Shown here piece by piece: positions 33,791-43,208 of a stretch of 64,000 bases of DNA (within the stretch, counting starts at the first letter, position 1; the number at the start of each line of letters is the position of its first letter). The stretch lies in contig NZ_CP124862.1 of the NCBI RefSeq assembly GCF_030013905.1, forward strand, positions 1,367,051 to 1,431,050, read 5' to 3'. Origin of the DNA: Petroclostridium sp. X23 (GTDB taxonomy: Bacteria; Bacillota; Clostridia; SK-Y3). A model generated the notes under the pieces. It worked only from the letters and a program-made list of their open reading frames with translations, was not told the DNA's origin and made no database searches. Position numbers and translations under genes: made by a program.

Positions 33791-36076
33791 TTATCTTACT
33801 GTAAACTCTATATTTTCATCTACTAAGTCCACCAAAATATTATCTCCCGCTTTAAAATTCCCTTTAATGAACTGCTCCGCCATTTTGTCTTCAATTAGTT
33901 TTTGTATGGTTCTTCTCAGAGGTCGAGCGCCATATTTAGCGTCAAAGCCTTTTTGAAGAATGTAGTGTTTAGTCTTCTCGGAAATCTCTATTTTTATACT
34001 CTTTTCTTCTAATTCTTTAGCAAACTCATTCAGCATAAGTTCCACGATTTGAAGCAGATCATCTTGTGACAATTGATTAAATACAATGATTTCGTCAATT
34101 CTGTTCAAAAATTCCGGTCTGAATGTATCCTTTAAGATGCTCTTGGACTTACTTTGAAACATGTCATCACTGCCATTTAGGAAGCCATAATTGCCGGATT
34201 TAAGCTCTGATCCTGCATTAGAAGTCATAATTATAATGGTGTTTTCAAAACTTACGACTCTTCCATGACTATCTGTAATTCTTCCATCTTCTAAAATCTG
34301 AAGCAGCATATTAAACACATCCGAATGAGCTTTTTCTATCTCGTCAAACAGAAGTACCGAATACGGTTTTCGTCTTACTTTTTCCGTCAGCTGCCCCGCA
34401 TCATCATATCCGACATATCCGGGAGGTGACCCGATCATTTTGGATACAGAATGCTTTTCCATATACTCCGACATATCCAGCCGGATGAGTGCTTCTTCAC
34501 TATCGAAAAGTTCTACTGCCAGCGATTTGACCAATTCAGTTTTTCCTACGCCTGTAGGTCCTACAAAAATGAATGAAACCGGCCTGCGCTTTTCCCTCAA
34601 CCCGGCTCTGCTTCTAAGTATAGCTCTGGATGCGGCTTTAACTGCTTCACTTTGTCCAATCACTTTGCTATTTAAACGTTCCTCTAAGTTTAACAGCTTT
34701 TCCGATTCAAACTCGGTAATCTTTTGAACAGGAATCTTTGTCCACGATTCTATTACATATGCGATATCATCTATTGTTAAATATACGTCTTTGGTATTTT
34801 GTTCGATTTCTTTAATTTTTGAAATTAACTTACATTCCTTTACCTTTAGGTCGGCAGCTTTTTGATAGTCCTCAATGGAATCAGCAGAAACAGCAAACTC
34901 CTTGTCTTCCTGTACCTTTTTTAATTCTTCTTTTAACGCCGTTAACTCAACCAAACCGGTATTTTTCAAGTTAGCTCTGGATCCGGCTTCATCAATAACA
35001 TCAATGGTTTTATCCGGAAGGAATCTATCTGTGATGTACCTTTCCGAAAGAATGGCAGCTGCTCTGATTACTTCATCAGTTATAATCACTTTATGGTAGC
35101 TTTCATAATAGTCCTTGATCCCTTTCAATATCTCGATGGATTCTTCGACGCTTGGCTCATCAATCAATACAGGCTGAAATCTTCTTTCAAGGGCCGAATC
35201 TTTCTCTATATGCTTTCTATATTCGGTAAGCGTTGTCGCTCCGATTACTTGAATCTCTCCTCTGGCCAATGCCGGTTTTAGTATATTTGCAGCGCTCATG
35301 GCCCCTTCGGCTTCTCCGGCTCCAACAATATTATGCAGCTCATCGATTACAAGAATAATATTTCCTGCTTCTTTGATTTCATCAATGACACCTTTGAGTC
35401 TGGCCTCAAACTGTCCTCTAAACTGTGTACCTGCAACCATAGAAGTAAAATCCAATAGATAGATTTCACAATTATACAATTTTGCAGGCACTTGCTTTTC
35501 AATTACCCTTAACGCCAAGCCTTCGGCAATGGCTGTCTTTCCTACTCCAGGCTCTCCTAGCAGCACCGGATTATTTTTAGTTCTTCGGTTTAATATCTGT
35601 ACAACCCTGTCAATCTCTCTATGTCGGCCTACCACTCTATCAATCAAACCATTTTTAGCTCTTTGGGTCAAATTAACACCAAAATTATCAAGATATTTTT
35701 TCTTCTTACTGTTCTTCTTCTCATTCACCTTTGTTTTTGTTGATTTATCTTCTTTCAACGTTTCACTTCCACGCACTTCTCCATCCGCCTTAGGGTCATT
35801 ACTAAATATTTTATTGATAAAATCAAAGGGATTGCCCATATCATTTTGCGGTTCCGACTCGTCATAAGAATTATTTGACAAGTACTCAGTCATCTGCGTA
35901 CTCAATTTATCCATATCTTCCTCACTGATGCCCATTTGTCCCATAAACTGATTGAGCGGCTTTATACCCAGCTGTTTTGCGCATGTCAGGCATAGACCTT
36001 CATTTTTTTGGGTACCGCCCTCCAGTTTGGTTACAAATATTACAGCTATATTCTTATTACATCTTGAACATAACAT
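33791..36076 (-). CDS. clpE: ClpE-like AAA+ unfoldase with N-terminal zinc finger
   Basis: This 761-residue Hsp100 has two AAA+ modules with Walker A GEPGVGKT and GPTGVGKT, Walker B LVIDELHNIVGAG and VLLFDEIEKAH. Instead of the double Clp_N domain of ClpC it has a short N-terminal zinc finger, CSRCNKNIAVIF...LCLTCAKQLG, as in ClpE. A short middle helix region (ALKEELKKVQEDKEF) links the modules. A YGF tripeptide in GNYGFLNGSDD, in the D2 module, lies where the ClpP-binding loop is expected. It would unfold substrates for ClpP. ClpE versus a zinc-finger ClpC relative is not fully separable by eye. Confidence 0.85.
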   Translation of the reverse strand: MLCSRCNKNIAVIFVTKLEGGTQKNEGLCLTCAKQLGIKPLNQFMGQMGISEEDMDKLSTQMTEYLSNNSYDESEPQNDMGNPFDFINKIFSNDPKADGEVRGSETLKEDKSTKTKVNEKKNSKKKKYLDNFGVNLTQRAKNGLIDRVVGRHREIDRVVQILNRRTKNNPVLLGEPGVGKTAIAEGLALRVIEKQVPAKLYNCEIYLLDFTSMVAGTQFRGQFEARLKGVIDEIKEAGNIILVIDELHNIVGAGEAEGAMSAANILKPALARGEIQVIGATTLTEYRKHIEKDSALERRFQPVLIDEPSVEESIEILKGIKDYYESYHKVIITDEVIRAAAILSERYITDRFLPDKTIDVIDEAGSRANLKNTGLVELTALKEELKKVQEDKEFAVSADSIEDYQKAADLKVKECKLISKIKEIEQNTKDVYLTIDDIAYVIESWTKIPVQKITEFESEKLLNLEERLNSKVIGQSEAVKAASRAILRSRAGLREKRRPVSFIFVGPTGVGKTELVKSLAVELFDSEEALIRLDMSEYMEKHSVSKMIGSPPGYVGYDDAGQLTEKVRRKPYSVLLFDEIEKAHSDVFNMLLQILEDGRITDSHGRVVSFENTIIIMTSNAGSELKSGNYGFLNGSDDMFQSKSKSILKDTFRPEFLNRIDEIIVFNQLSQDDLLQIVELMLNEFAKELEEKSIKIEISEKTKHYILQKGFDAKYGARPLRRTIQKLIEDKMAEQFIKGNFKAGDNILVDLVDENIEFTVR

Positions 36077-36272
36077 ATCTCTCGCTCCTATTTTTTATAA
36101 AAGTACTATGATTAGTTTACGTTTTTTCTTCCTCATAGTCTGATAACATCCTATAGATTATTGTTTTTGCCCTATTGGCGATAAATTCTTATAAACTTAT
36201 TCGATATTTATATCTTAGTTTCTTTTAGTCTATTATATCATATATACCCTATACATTAAATATTACCCAAAA

Positions 36273-36326
36273 ATTACACAACAAACAGACCCGTTGCATC
36301 AACAACTGATCTGTTTGTTGTGTAAT
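36273..36326 (-). terminator. Long 17-bp inverted repeat, terminator of metF
   Basis: ATTACACAACAAACAGA (36273-36289) and its exact complement (36310-36326) form a 17-bp stem around a 20-nt loop that can itself pair (GTTG/CAAC). On the minus strand TTTTT follows. It lies between metF and the Clp gene; 36077-36272 otherwise shows no gene. Confidence 0.75.
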
Positions 36327-36359
36327 GATTCCATATATCTTCTCGTAACAATCAAACAT

Positions 36360-37232
36360 CTATCTATTGGTCAAATTACAGTTCTTCATAATCTGATAGA
36401 TTTGCTCCGGCTTATTCATTGTATAGAAATGTATTCCATCGACACCATGCTCCAGTAAATCCTGCGTTTGCTTACTGGCATATTCAATCCCTGCTTTCTC
36501 AAGATCATCCGCATTATTACAATATTTTGAAAGCAGGTGTGCAAGTTCGGTAGGAATGGACGATCCGCAAAGCGTAGTAATCCTTTTAATCTGATTTGCA
36601 TTCAACACCGGCATAATCCCTATCGTTATAGGAATATTAATCCCCTCTTCCCGAACCATTTCCCAAAAGTTATAGAACAAGCGGTTATCAAAGAAAAGCT
36701 GAGTAATTAAGAAATCTACACCCTCATCTACTTTTTGTTTTAGAAATTTGATATCTGTTTGGAGACTGTCACTTTGAATATGTCCCTCCGGATATGCTGC
36801 CGCAGCAATACAAAAATCCCCTTCTTCTTTAATATGACGGATAAGGTCAAGGGCGTACCTGTACTCCTTAAAAGCTTCTTTTTCATCGTATCCCTTAGGG
36901 ACATCCCCACGTAGTGCTAAAATATTTTCTATATTATTTTTTCGCAAATGCTCGAGAATTTCATTCATATCTGAGCGGGAAGTACATACACACGTAAGGT
37001 GAGATAAACATTCAATGCCATAATTATTTTTAACTTTGGATGAAATAACCTCTGTTCTTTCCCTATTGCTTCCTCCCGCCCCATAAGTAACACTAATAAA
37101 ATCCGGTTTTAGGTCTTTCAGCCTATCCAGTGTACTGAAGATGGTTTCTACAGGATAATCCGGTTTTGGCGGAAATATCTCAAAAGAAACTACAGGCTTT
37201 TTATTTTTAAATAAACGTGCAATATGCAACAT
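36360..37232 (-). CDS. metF: Methylenetetrahydrofolate reductase
   Basis: This 290-residue FAD-dependent TIM-barrel enzyme reduces 5,10-methylene-THF to 5-methyl-THF for methionine synthesis, and in acetogens for the methyl branch of CO2 fixation. Signatures are PVVSFEIFPPKPDYP, FISVTYGAGGSNRERT, LRGDVPKG, the FAD-site Asp/Glu neighbourhood, and VDFLITQLFFDNRLFYNF. The length is usual for the short clostridial form. No metV partner is adjacent. Two in-frame ATGs abut AGGAGGG; I list the second. Confidence 0.94.
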   Translation of the reverse strand: MLHIARLFKNKKPVVSFEIFPPKPDYPVETIFSTLDRLKDLKPDFISVTYGAGGSNRERTEVISSKVKNNYGIECLSHLTCVCTSRSDMNEILEHLRKNNIENILALRGDVPKGYDEKEAFKEYRYALDLIRHIKEEGDFCIAAAAYPEGHIQSDSLQTDIKFLKQKVDEGVDFLITQLFFDNRLFYNFWEMVREEGINIPITIGIMPVLNANQIKRITTLCGSSIPTELAHLLSKYCNNADDLEKAGIEYASKQTQDLLEHGVDGIHFYTMNKPEQIYQIMKNCNLTNR

Positions 37233-37370
37233 CATCCCTCCTGTTTGCCATATTTGACTAGAACGTTAATATCAATCATTGCTTGTCCGACAATGGCCGT
37301 TTCTATCTTAGAATATGTTGACATATTACAATATTTATCACCTTTAGTCAATAGTATAAAAATAACGCAG

Positions 37371-37922
37371 CTAAGCGTGATTTAGTACTTCTTTCAAGGC
37401 AGCGGTTGTAATAGGTGCTCCGATACTGATATCATCATTGCCATCCATTTTCCCCGGGTCACCCAACCCTACTACTACAGGTACCTGTAAATCTCGTAAT
37501 ACACTTAGAGTATCTCCGCTTATTCTCACCGTAAATATGTTATTCCCATATTTATCTACTGCTGCTTCTACTTTTCTTCCCTCTTTTGTAAACGAACAAT
37601 CTACCTTGACGTTACTGCCTTCTTTTCCATTGGAAGCAACAGCTATAATTCCCAATATATCTACAGCCTCATTCTTAATGATTTCCAGCAGTGCGGTCTC
37701 ACCTTTGCCGGCTCCTGTATCACCGCAATCATCCACCATCACCACCACCGGGTCATGATGTGCTTTCTTAATTTGTTCAACAATTTCTTCTCCTGAAAGC
37801 TCGGTAGGATTACCGGCTGATCTTGAGATACATCTGCCCCCAATATTTTTTGTTGCGACTTCAACTGCTTTTCTGGCTACCATATCACCATCGGTAACCA
37901 GGATCACTTTTCGTTTATTCAA
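37371..37922 (-). CDS. spoVAEa: Stage V sporulation protein AEa
   Basis: This 183-residue soluble protein of the spoVA operon begins KVILVTDGDMVARKAVEVAT and contains IGGRCISRSAGNPTELSG and VVMVDDCGDTGAGKGETALL, all characteristic of SpoVAEa. It is found in spores, but its role in dipicolinic acid traffic is less clear than that of AC, AD and AEb. TTG start at 37922 with AGGAGAT upstream. It is last in the operon, 17 nt after spoVAEb. Confidence 0.9.
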   Translation of the reverse strand: MNKRKVILVTDGDMVARKAVEVATKNIGGRCISRSAGNPTELSGEEIVEQIKKAHHDPVVVMVDDCGDTGAGKGETALLEIIKNEAVDILGIIAVASNGKEGSNVKVDCSFTKEGRKVEAAVDKYGNNIFTVRISGDTLSVLRDLQVPVVVGLGDPGKMDGNDDISIGAPITTAALKEVLNHA

Positions 37923-37939
37923 GAGAACATCTCCTAATC

Positions 37940-38296
37940 TTAATTTTTTTCTTTTGGGCTAAATACTACAGCAACAATATATCCAAAAAATATTGCCGCA
38001 GCTATTCCGCCGGCAGTCCCGGTAATCCCTCCTGTAAAAGCACCTAGCAGCCCGTCTTTCTGTACAGCTTTCATAGCACCTTTCCCCAGTGAATATCCGA
38101 AGCCCACTATTGGTACGGTAGCTCCGGCCCCTCCATACTCTACCAACGGTTCATATATTCCGATAACCGTAAGGAATACGCCTAGTGTAACAAATAGTAC
38201 AAGAATCCTTGCCGGCGTTAGCTTTGTTTTATCAATAAGTATTTGTCCAACGGCACATATCGAACCACCTACTAAAAACGCCCTAAAAAACTCCAT
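37940..38296 (-). CDS. spoVAEb: Stage V sporulation protein AEb
   Basis: This is a 118-residue integral membrane protein with four hydrophobic helices and glycine-rich loops (VEYGGAGATVPIVGFGYSLG). It is homologous to SpoVAC and forms part of the dipicolinic acid channel of the spore inner membrane. I start at MEFFRAFLVGG (38296), spaced 6 nt from GGGGTG; in-frame upstream codons overlap the spoVAD stop. Confidence 0.93.
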   Translation of the reverse strand: MEFFRAFLVGGSICAVGQILIDKTKLTPARILVLFVTLGVFLTVIGIYEPLVEYGGAGATVPIVGFGYSLGKGAMKAVQKDGLLGAFTGGITGTAGGIAAAIFFGYIVAVVFSPKEKN

Positions 38297-38301
38297 GATC
38301 A

Positions 38302-39324
38302 TCACCCCAATGTATTTTGTATAGTAACTGCATGTGCAATGCCCGGTATCGACTCCCCTTGCTGTGCGCTTGTTGTACTTAAAAGCGCTCCTGTGGAGAT
38401 AAACAAGATTTGATTCAAACTTCCTTGTGTTAATTCATGGTATAAATAACCGGCTAAAACAGATGCCGAACATCCACAGCCGCTTCCACCGGCATGTGTA
38501 TCCTGTTTTTTATTATCAAAAATCTTCAACCCGCAATCGGTGAATTGTCTGCTTACATTGCAGCCGTTTTTTTGCAAAATATCTTCTGTAATATTTTTCC
38601 CTATCTCCGCCAGGTCACCGGTAATAATCAGATCATAATCATCCGGTATAAAGCCTGTGTCCTCAAAATGCGCATAGATGGTATCAGCAGCAGCCGGCGC
38701 CATCGCAGCACCCATATTATTTGCATCCTTTATCCCAAGGTCCACAATTTTTCCAGTGGTGATATGTGTGATATAAGGACCACTTCCTTGGTTGGATAAT
38801 ACTACAGCACCCGACCCGGTCACCGTCCACTGTGCTGTAGGAGGTCTTTGCCCTCCATATTCCAAAGGGAACCGGAATTGTCGTTCCGCTGAACAAAAAT
38901 GGCTGGAAGTAGCTGCTACAACATAGTCGGCGAATCCGCCATCCACACACATTGCCGCAAGACTCAATGACTCTGCCATGGTTGAACATGCACCATATAC
39001 GCCAAAAAAAGGGATCTCCAATTCTCTAATCCCAAAACTGGAGCCAATACATTGGCTTAATAAGTCTCCGGCGAAAATATAATTGATGTCTCCCAAAGCT
39101 TTATTTGCTTTTGTTATTGCTTTGGATACCGTCTCTCTAAGAATTTTACTTTCAGCCTTTTCCCAAGAACTTTCTCCCCAGAGACCATCATCCAGAATTT
39201 GATCAAAATACTCTTTCAAAGGCCCTTGTCCTTCTTTTTTCCCTACGATTGAAGCTGTAGCAACCATAGAAGGCGGGTTCTGAAGCTTTACCGTTTGTTT
39301 GCCTAATCTTTTTGCTGCAGTCAT
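38302..39324 (-). CDS. spoVAD: Stage V sporulation protein AD
   Basis: This 340-residue protein has a thiolase/KAS III-like fold that binds dipicolinic acid and assists its uptake into the forespore. Features: YIFAGDLLSQCIGSSFGIRE, FFGVYGACSTMAESL (position of the thiolase nucleophile Cys), HFCSAERQFRFPLEYGGQRP and GGSGCGCSASVLAGY. Peripheral membrane protein. It lies between spoVAC and spoVAEb in the conserved order. Confidence 0.95.
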   Translation of the reverse strand: MTAAKRLGKQTVKLQNPPSMVATASIVGKKEGQGPLKEYFDQILDDGLWGESSWEKAESKILRETVSKAITKANKALGDINYIFAGDLLSQCIGSSFGIRELEIPFFGVYGACSTMAESLSLAAMCVDGGFADYVVAATSSHFCSAERQFRFPLEYGGQRPPTAQWTVTGSGAVVLSNQGSGPYITHITTGKIVDLGIKDANNMGAAMAPAAADTIYAHFEDTGFIPDDYDLIITGDLAEIGKNITEDILQKNGCNVSRQFTDCGLKIFDNKKQDTHAGGSGCGCSASVLAGYLYHELTQGSLNQILFISTGALLSTTSAQQGESIPGIAHAVTIQNTLG

Positions 39325-39340
39325 TTTTCCACCTCCATGA

Positions 39341-39787
39341 TCATAGCATTATCAAGAAATAAATGAGCCCTGCCACAATTGAGGCTACAATTCCATATAC
39401 CAATACAGGCCCTGCAATGACAAACATTTTCGATGCCACGCCAAGAATGTAGCCTTCTTTCTTAAATTCCATTGCCGGGGATACAATTGCATTTGCAAAC
39501 CCGGTAATAGGTACGATCGTTCCTGCGCCCGCGTGCTTGGCAAGACCATCATATAAATCTAATCCTGTTAGCAGTGCTCCTAAAAGTATCATGACAATAG
39601 CAGTAGCCCCAGCCACCTGCTCAGTGCTTAATCCTCTTGACTTAAAATAGGTGCTTACAAGCTGCCCTACAATACAAATCAACCCTCCTATGATAAAAGC
39701 TTTTATAACATTTTTTACAATAGGAGAGTTAGGAGATTTTTTCTGCACATATTTTTCATACTCTTTTTTAGTAAAAACCTGATCCAT
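39341..39787 (-). CDS. spoVAC: Stage V sporulation protein AC
   Basis: This 148-residue membrane protein with four or so helices is mechanosensitive in Bacillus and part of the dipicolinic acid release channel. The N-terminal EYEKYVQKKSPNSPIVKNVI and AKHAGAGTIVPITGFANAI are typical. Start ATG 39787 behind AAAGGGG. It is the first recognised spoVA gene here; spoVAA/AB are absent, as usual in Clostridia. A 51-residue ORF precedes it. Confidence 0.95.
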   Translation of the reverse strand: MDQVFTKKEYEKYVQKKSPNSPIVKNVIKAFIIGGLICIVGQLVSTYFKSRGLSTEQVAGATAIVMILLGALLTGLDLYDGLAKHAGAGTIVPITGFANAIVSPAMEFKKEGYILGVASKMFVIAGPVLVYGIVASIVAGLIYFLIML

Positions 39788-39835
39788 ATTATTTCCCCTT
39801 TCCGCCTTCATATATAAAACATTTTTACTACAACA

Positions 39836-39991
39836 CTACGAAGTATAAAACTCTTTAGAATATACAAAAATTCCTCTCGTGGGTATCTTGTCATTCATTT
39901 TCCTTACATTTAGCAGCCAATATGTTATACCCGCCAATAGCGCTGTGATCAATACCGGATAAATCACTTTTTTTACTGCAACTCTATTCAT
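39836..39991 (-). CDS. 51-residue single-pass membrane protein before spoVAC
   Basis: The frame reads MNRVAVKKVIYPVLITALLA followed by GITYWLLNVRKMNDKIPTRG and a short tail. It has one transmembrane helix with a positive N-terminus and a GAGGTGA ribosome site 6 nt before the ATG. The stop lies 49 nt upstream of spoVAC on the same strand, so it is probably the first gene of the spoVA operon. GAATA with a CAAATAATA box 15 nt later (about 40030-40060) is a weak sigma-G-like promoter candidate. No family is recognised. Confidence 0.5.
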   Translation of the reverse strand: MNRVAVKKVIYPVLITALLAGITYWLLNVRKMNDKIPTRGIFVYSKEFYTS

Positions 39992-40103
39992 AAATGCTCA
40001 CCTCAATACTTTCTCTTACATTAATATATTATTTGAAATATTAGTTATTATATTCTTTATTTAAATAACATTGAAACTGCCAAAAATTTATTTGTTTTTC
40101 CTA

Positions 40104-40269
40104 TATATAACGCATTAAAGTTTTTACATTGGCAAACGGTTTTGAGGTGGTGTATGTGTCCTCCAGAGACGCGCCCAAACTCACTTCGTTCAAACAGTGA
40201 ACGGTCTCTTACGGAAACATATACCGCCCCAAACCTACCGTTACCGTGACTTCTTTAATGCGTTATATA
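40104..40269. repeat. 166-bp MITE-like palindromic element, copy B (inverted)
   Basis: This is the reverse-complement copy of the element at 23997-24162, with the same 166-bp length and TATATAACGCATTAAAG ends. It sits between sigF and the spoVA operon. Differences between copies are scattered single bases. Confidence 0.8.
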
Positions 40270-40353
40270 TAGATAAAAAGTTCGTAGTTTCTAGCGTCTA
40301 TTCCTATTTCTTCCTCTTGAATTACGGAATATATAACTACAAACTACGAACTT

Positions 40354-41100
40354 TTAGCCGGCATTTATTCTTTTTTTCATCTCGCTAAGTATTTTCTTTT
40401 CAATCCTTGAAACTTGTACCTGTGAAATACCCAGTATCTTTGCAATTTGCGTCTGTGTCTTTTCCTTAAAATACCTTAAGATAATAATCTGCTTTTCTCG
40501 TGGCTTAAGTGTATCCAAAACCTGCTTTAAAGCGATTCTATTGATTACCTTCCCTTCTTCGTCACTGCCTTCATCTATTCTATCTATTAATAATATCGGT
40601 GAACTATCGCCTTCATTTAAAGTAGCATACAATGACTCCGGCGCACTTCCGGCTTCCATTGCCATTACCAGGTCTTCCGCTTCCATATTTAGCTTGTCCG
40701 CAATTTCACGGATCGTAGGCTCACGACCTAAACTTTTGGTAAGCATTTCTTTTACAACTCTTGCTTTATTTGCCGTTTCCTTTAGCGATCTGCTCACTTT
40801 GATGATACCGTCATCTCTAATAAAACGCTTAATTTCACCCATAATCATTGGAACCGCATAAGTTGAAAACTTTACATCAAAACGATCATCAAACTTTTTT
40901 ATCGCTTTGATAAGCCCTATACATCCTATTTGGAAAAGATCATCAGATTCATACCCTCGGTTTTGAAATTTTTTAACGATACTCCATACAAGTCCAATAT
41001 TGTTTTCTATTAAATACTCTTGGGCTTCCTTGTTACCATTTTTTGCTTTATTAATAAGCTCTAGGGTAACTTGGTCCATTCCCTGACTCAATCTTATCAC
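40354..41100 (-). CDS. sigF: Forespore sigma factor SigF
   Basis: This 248-residue sigma factor for early forespore genes has region 2 (GYESDDLFQIGCIGLIKAIK, FSTYAVPMIMGEIKRFIRDD), region 3 (SLKETANKARVVKEMLTKSL to REIADKLNM) and region 4 (LKPREKQIIILRYFKEKTQT, QVQVSRIEKKIL). It is held by SpoIIAB and released by SpoIIAA. The start is GTG 41100, or the TTG three codons later, which sits 5 nt after AGGGGTGA. Last gene of the spoIIA operon. Confidence 0.96.
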   Translation of the reverse strand: MIRLSQGMDQVTLELINKAKNGNKEAQEYLIENNIGLVWSIVKKFQNRGYESDDLFQIGCIGLIKAIKKFDDRFDVKFSTYAVPMIMGEIKRFIRDDGIIKVSRSLKETANKARVVKEMLTKSLGREPTIREIADKLNMEAEDLVMAMEAGSAPESLYATLNEGDSSPILLIDRIDEGSDEEGKVINRIALKQVLDTLKPREKQIIILRYFKEKTQTQIAKILGISQVQVSRIEKKILSEMKKRINAG

Positions 41101-41123
41101 CCCTATTCTGCCCAGGATCCATA

Positions 41124-41558
41124 CTATTCTGTGATGTTATTTATTCTTTTTGTCATTCTGACTTTTGTCCCTTTTCCCATCTCCGATTCCACTTCAATTG
41201 AATCCATAAATGTTTCCATCACGGTGAATCCCATGCCGGAGCGTTCCATTTCAGGATGCGTCGTATAAAGTGGTTGTCTTGCCAACACCACATCCTCAAT
41301 CCCCTTACCATTATCCTCTATCACTATTTCAATAATATCCTGAATGATTCTACAGTGAATGTTTACATAACCGATTTCATTCTCATAGCCATGAATGATG
41401 GAATTTGTTACCGCTTCCGAGACTGCTGTCTTTATATCAGCAAGTTCTTCAATAGTAGGGTCCATTTGTGATGCAAACGCTGCCACAGCAACTCTTGCAA
41501 AACTTTCATTACTAGACTTGCTTAAAAATTCTAATTTCATCTCATTGTTAATCTGCAT
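41124..41558 (-). CDS. spoIIAB: Anti-sigma F factor SpoIIAB
   Basis: This 144-residue GHKL-type serine kinase holds SigF inactive and phosphorylates SpoIIAA. The N box is [15 protein letters not shown]1 is [10 protein letters not shown] and G2 is [14 protein letters not shown]. Order and spacing (16 nt after spoIIAA, 23 nt before sigF) are the conserved ones. Confidence 0.96.
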   Translation of the reverse strand: MQINNEMKLEFLSKSSNESFARVAVAAFASQMDPTIEELADIKTAVSEAVTNSIIHGYENEIGYVNIHCRIIQDIIEIVIEDNGKGIEDVVLARQPLYTTHPEMERSGMGFTVMETFMDSIEVESEMGKGTKVRMTKRINNITE

Positions 41559-41574
41559 TTTTTAATGATCCTCC

Positions 41575-41910
41575 TTACATGTCTTCTAAAGCATCGCTTA
41601 AGTTATTATAAATAGGTATGATTTTCCGTAGTCCGGAAATCGTCATGATTCTATCAATTTGAGGATTCAAATCAGTTATACAAATCTTACCGTTTAATTT
41701 TTGAATATGCTTGTACCTTCCGATGATAACACCTATCCCTGAACTATCCATGAAACTCAATCTTTCAAAATCAAAAATCAAATTCTTGATTTGCTTCATG
41801 TTCATTTCCCTGTCTATTCTCTCTCTGACATCAACAGATGTATGGTGGTCCAACTCACCTTCAATCTTTGCTATTAATGTTCTGTTTATTATTTCAAAAC
41901 TAATCTGCAA
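41575..41910 (-). CDS. spoIIAA: Anti-anti-sigma factor SpoIIAA
   Basis: This 111-residue STAS protein releases SigF from SpoIIAB when its serine is unphosphorylated. The phosphorylatable Ser is in MDSSGIGVIIGRY. The start is TTG 41910 (LQISFEIINRTLIAKIEGEL), 6 nt after AGGAGGG; the open frame extending to 42045 covers the promoter. A sigma-H type promoter lies just upstream, which supports this start. Confidence 0.95.
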   Translation of the reverse strand: MQISFEIINRTLIAKIEGELDHHTSVDVRERIDREMNMKQIKNLIFDFERLSFMDSSGIGVIIGRYKHIQKLNGKICITDLNPQIDRIMTISGLRKIIPIYNNLSDALEDM

Positions 41911-41940
41911 GTATAACCCTCCTTTTTTTGTCATACTCTT

Positions 41941-41969
41941 ATATTCTACATAGATTTGGAATCTCCTTC
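41941..41969 (-). promoter_or_regulatory. Sigma-H-like promoter of the spoIIA operon
   Basis: The minus strand reads GAAGGAGAT, 11 nt, GTAGAATAT, close to the SigH consensus (RNAGGAWWW, N11-12, RNNGAATWW). In Bacillus the spoIIA operon is SigH dependent. The predicted start point lies about 25 nt before the spoIIAA TTG. Confidence 0.7.
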
Positions 41970-42013
41970 CAAGAAATTCGTCTTCTTTTGTAGAATAATA
42001 TTTTTTTAACGAC

Positions 42014-42040
42014 AAAAAGCGACAGATACGCCTGTCGCTT
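42014..42040 (-). terminator. Terminator between the TPR gene and spoIIA
   Basis: AAAAGCGACAG and CTGTCGCTTTT pair with a 6-nt loop. It isolates the spoIIA operon from upstream transcription. Confidence 0.8.
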
Positions 42041-42048
42041 TTCAAATA

Positions 42049-43143
42049 TCAATTGCTATTAAGCTCTTTTAACCAGTTTTTTGAGTATTCCGCATATTTA
42101 CTGTTGGGAAATAAATGAATAACTTGATTGTAGTAGCTTGCTGCATTCAGCTTATCCCCGATCGCTTGATAACTTTTAGCCCCAAAATATAATGAATACA
42201 GATATTCATCGCTCTCTTTCAACTCCAATTGTATACACATATTAAATGGTTGTATCGCTTCATTGTATTTTTTACCATTGTATAAGTTATATGCCTTTAT
42301 GTAATATTCCCGGGCAACCTGCGGTATTATTTCTTTATAAAGCAGGTCATATTTTTCCTTTTCCACACCTTGAAACTGTACTTCTTTTAACGATAAAATC
42401 AGTTCCATGGCTTTATCTTTTTCATTATTATTATGCAATTTTTCAGCCATCAAAATCTTCTTTATATTTTCTAGATATATTAATTGATCATCTTGTTCGC
42501 TTAATTGCTGTTCAAGTTTCTGAATATTGCTCTGTGTGGCAGTAAGTTCACTGCTATAGGAATCTATTTTTTTTTGGTAGGTTTCTTTTATCTCGTTGAT
42601 GCCTGACGTATTTACAGCGCTATGCTTCCCAGAATTGCCAAAAGAATTATATAAGAATAAATAGGTAACTAAAATACCAACGATAAAAATCAGACTGCTT
42701 TTTATAAAACCAATATGAAACTTAGCAACATTGATCTTAATATTTACAGGTGCTTTTTTTGAAAGTATTCCGTCTTTTCTCGCAGTCTTTTTATGATGTA
42801 CTAAATCAATGTATTGCAGATACTGATGTGCTTTGGCAATTGCATGATCACTGTCTGTAATATCCAACAGTAATTCTTCCGCTTTATCAAATTGATTCCT
42901 TACGATATAGCATAATGCTAATAAAATCTTTGCTTCAATAAAATCAGGATAAATTGAAATCGCCTTTTTTAGCTCTATTGCAGCAATATCCTCACTTTTT
43001 AATTTCAAGCTATCAAGCGCCTGATTGTATAGCTGCACCACTTTTCTTAAGCCGTCAGAGTCTACAGTTTGTCCTGCATCCTCTAAGATGTCCAACTCTT
43101 TCATAGGTGAAAACCTGGTCAGTTCTTTCTCAACATTAAACAC
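42049..43143 (-). CDS. Membrane-anchored TPR protein
   Basis: This 364-residue protein has an N-terminal cytoplasmic TPR-like part (about 30-115), one transmembrane helix (about 148-166, SSLIFIVGILVTYLFLYNSF), a coiled coil (about 185-225) and C-terminal TPR units (YYIKAYNLYNGKKYNEAIQP, AASYYNQVIHLFPNSKYAEY). The last part resembles YbgF/outer-membrane-assembly-type TPRs, but this is a Gram-positive context. It may scaffold an envelope complex; partner unknown. GTG start behind GGAGTGAGG. It lies between folC and spoIIAA and has its own terminator. Confidence 0.7.
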   Translation of the reverse strand: MFNVEKELTRFSPMKELDILEDAGQTVDSDGLRKVVQLYNQALDSLKLKSEDIAAIELKKAISIYPDFIEAKILLALCYIVRNQFDKAEELLLDITDSDHAIAKAHQYLQYIDLVHHKKTARKDGILSKKAPVNIKINVAKFHIGFIKSSLIFIVGILVTYLFLYNSFGNSGKHSAVNTSGINEIKETYQKKIDSYSSELTATQSNIQKLEQQLSEQDDQLIYLENIKKILMAEKLHNNNEKDKAMELILSLKEVQFQGVEKEKYDLLYKEIIPQVAREYYIKAYNLYNGKKYNEAIQPFNMCIQLELKESDEYLYSLYFGAKSYQAIGDKLNAASYYNQVIHLFPNSKYAEYSKNWLKELNSN

Positions 43144-43208
43144 AGCGCCTCACTCCTTGCACAAAGTATTCAGTATTTATATTCAACAGCAAACAATATA
43201 TTCCTGCC

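Noticed and set aside
40197..40388. 63-residue plus-strand ORF starting in the second MITE copy
   Set aside because: Same repeat-derived translation as in copy A and overlapping the sigF end; no ribosome site.
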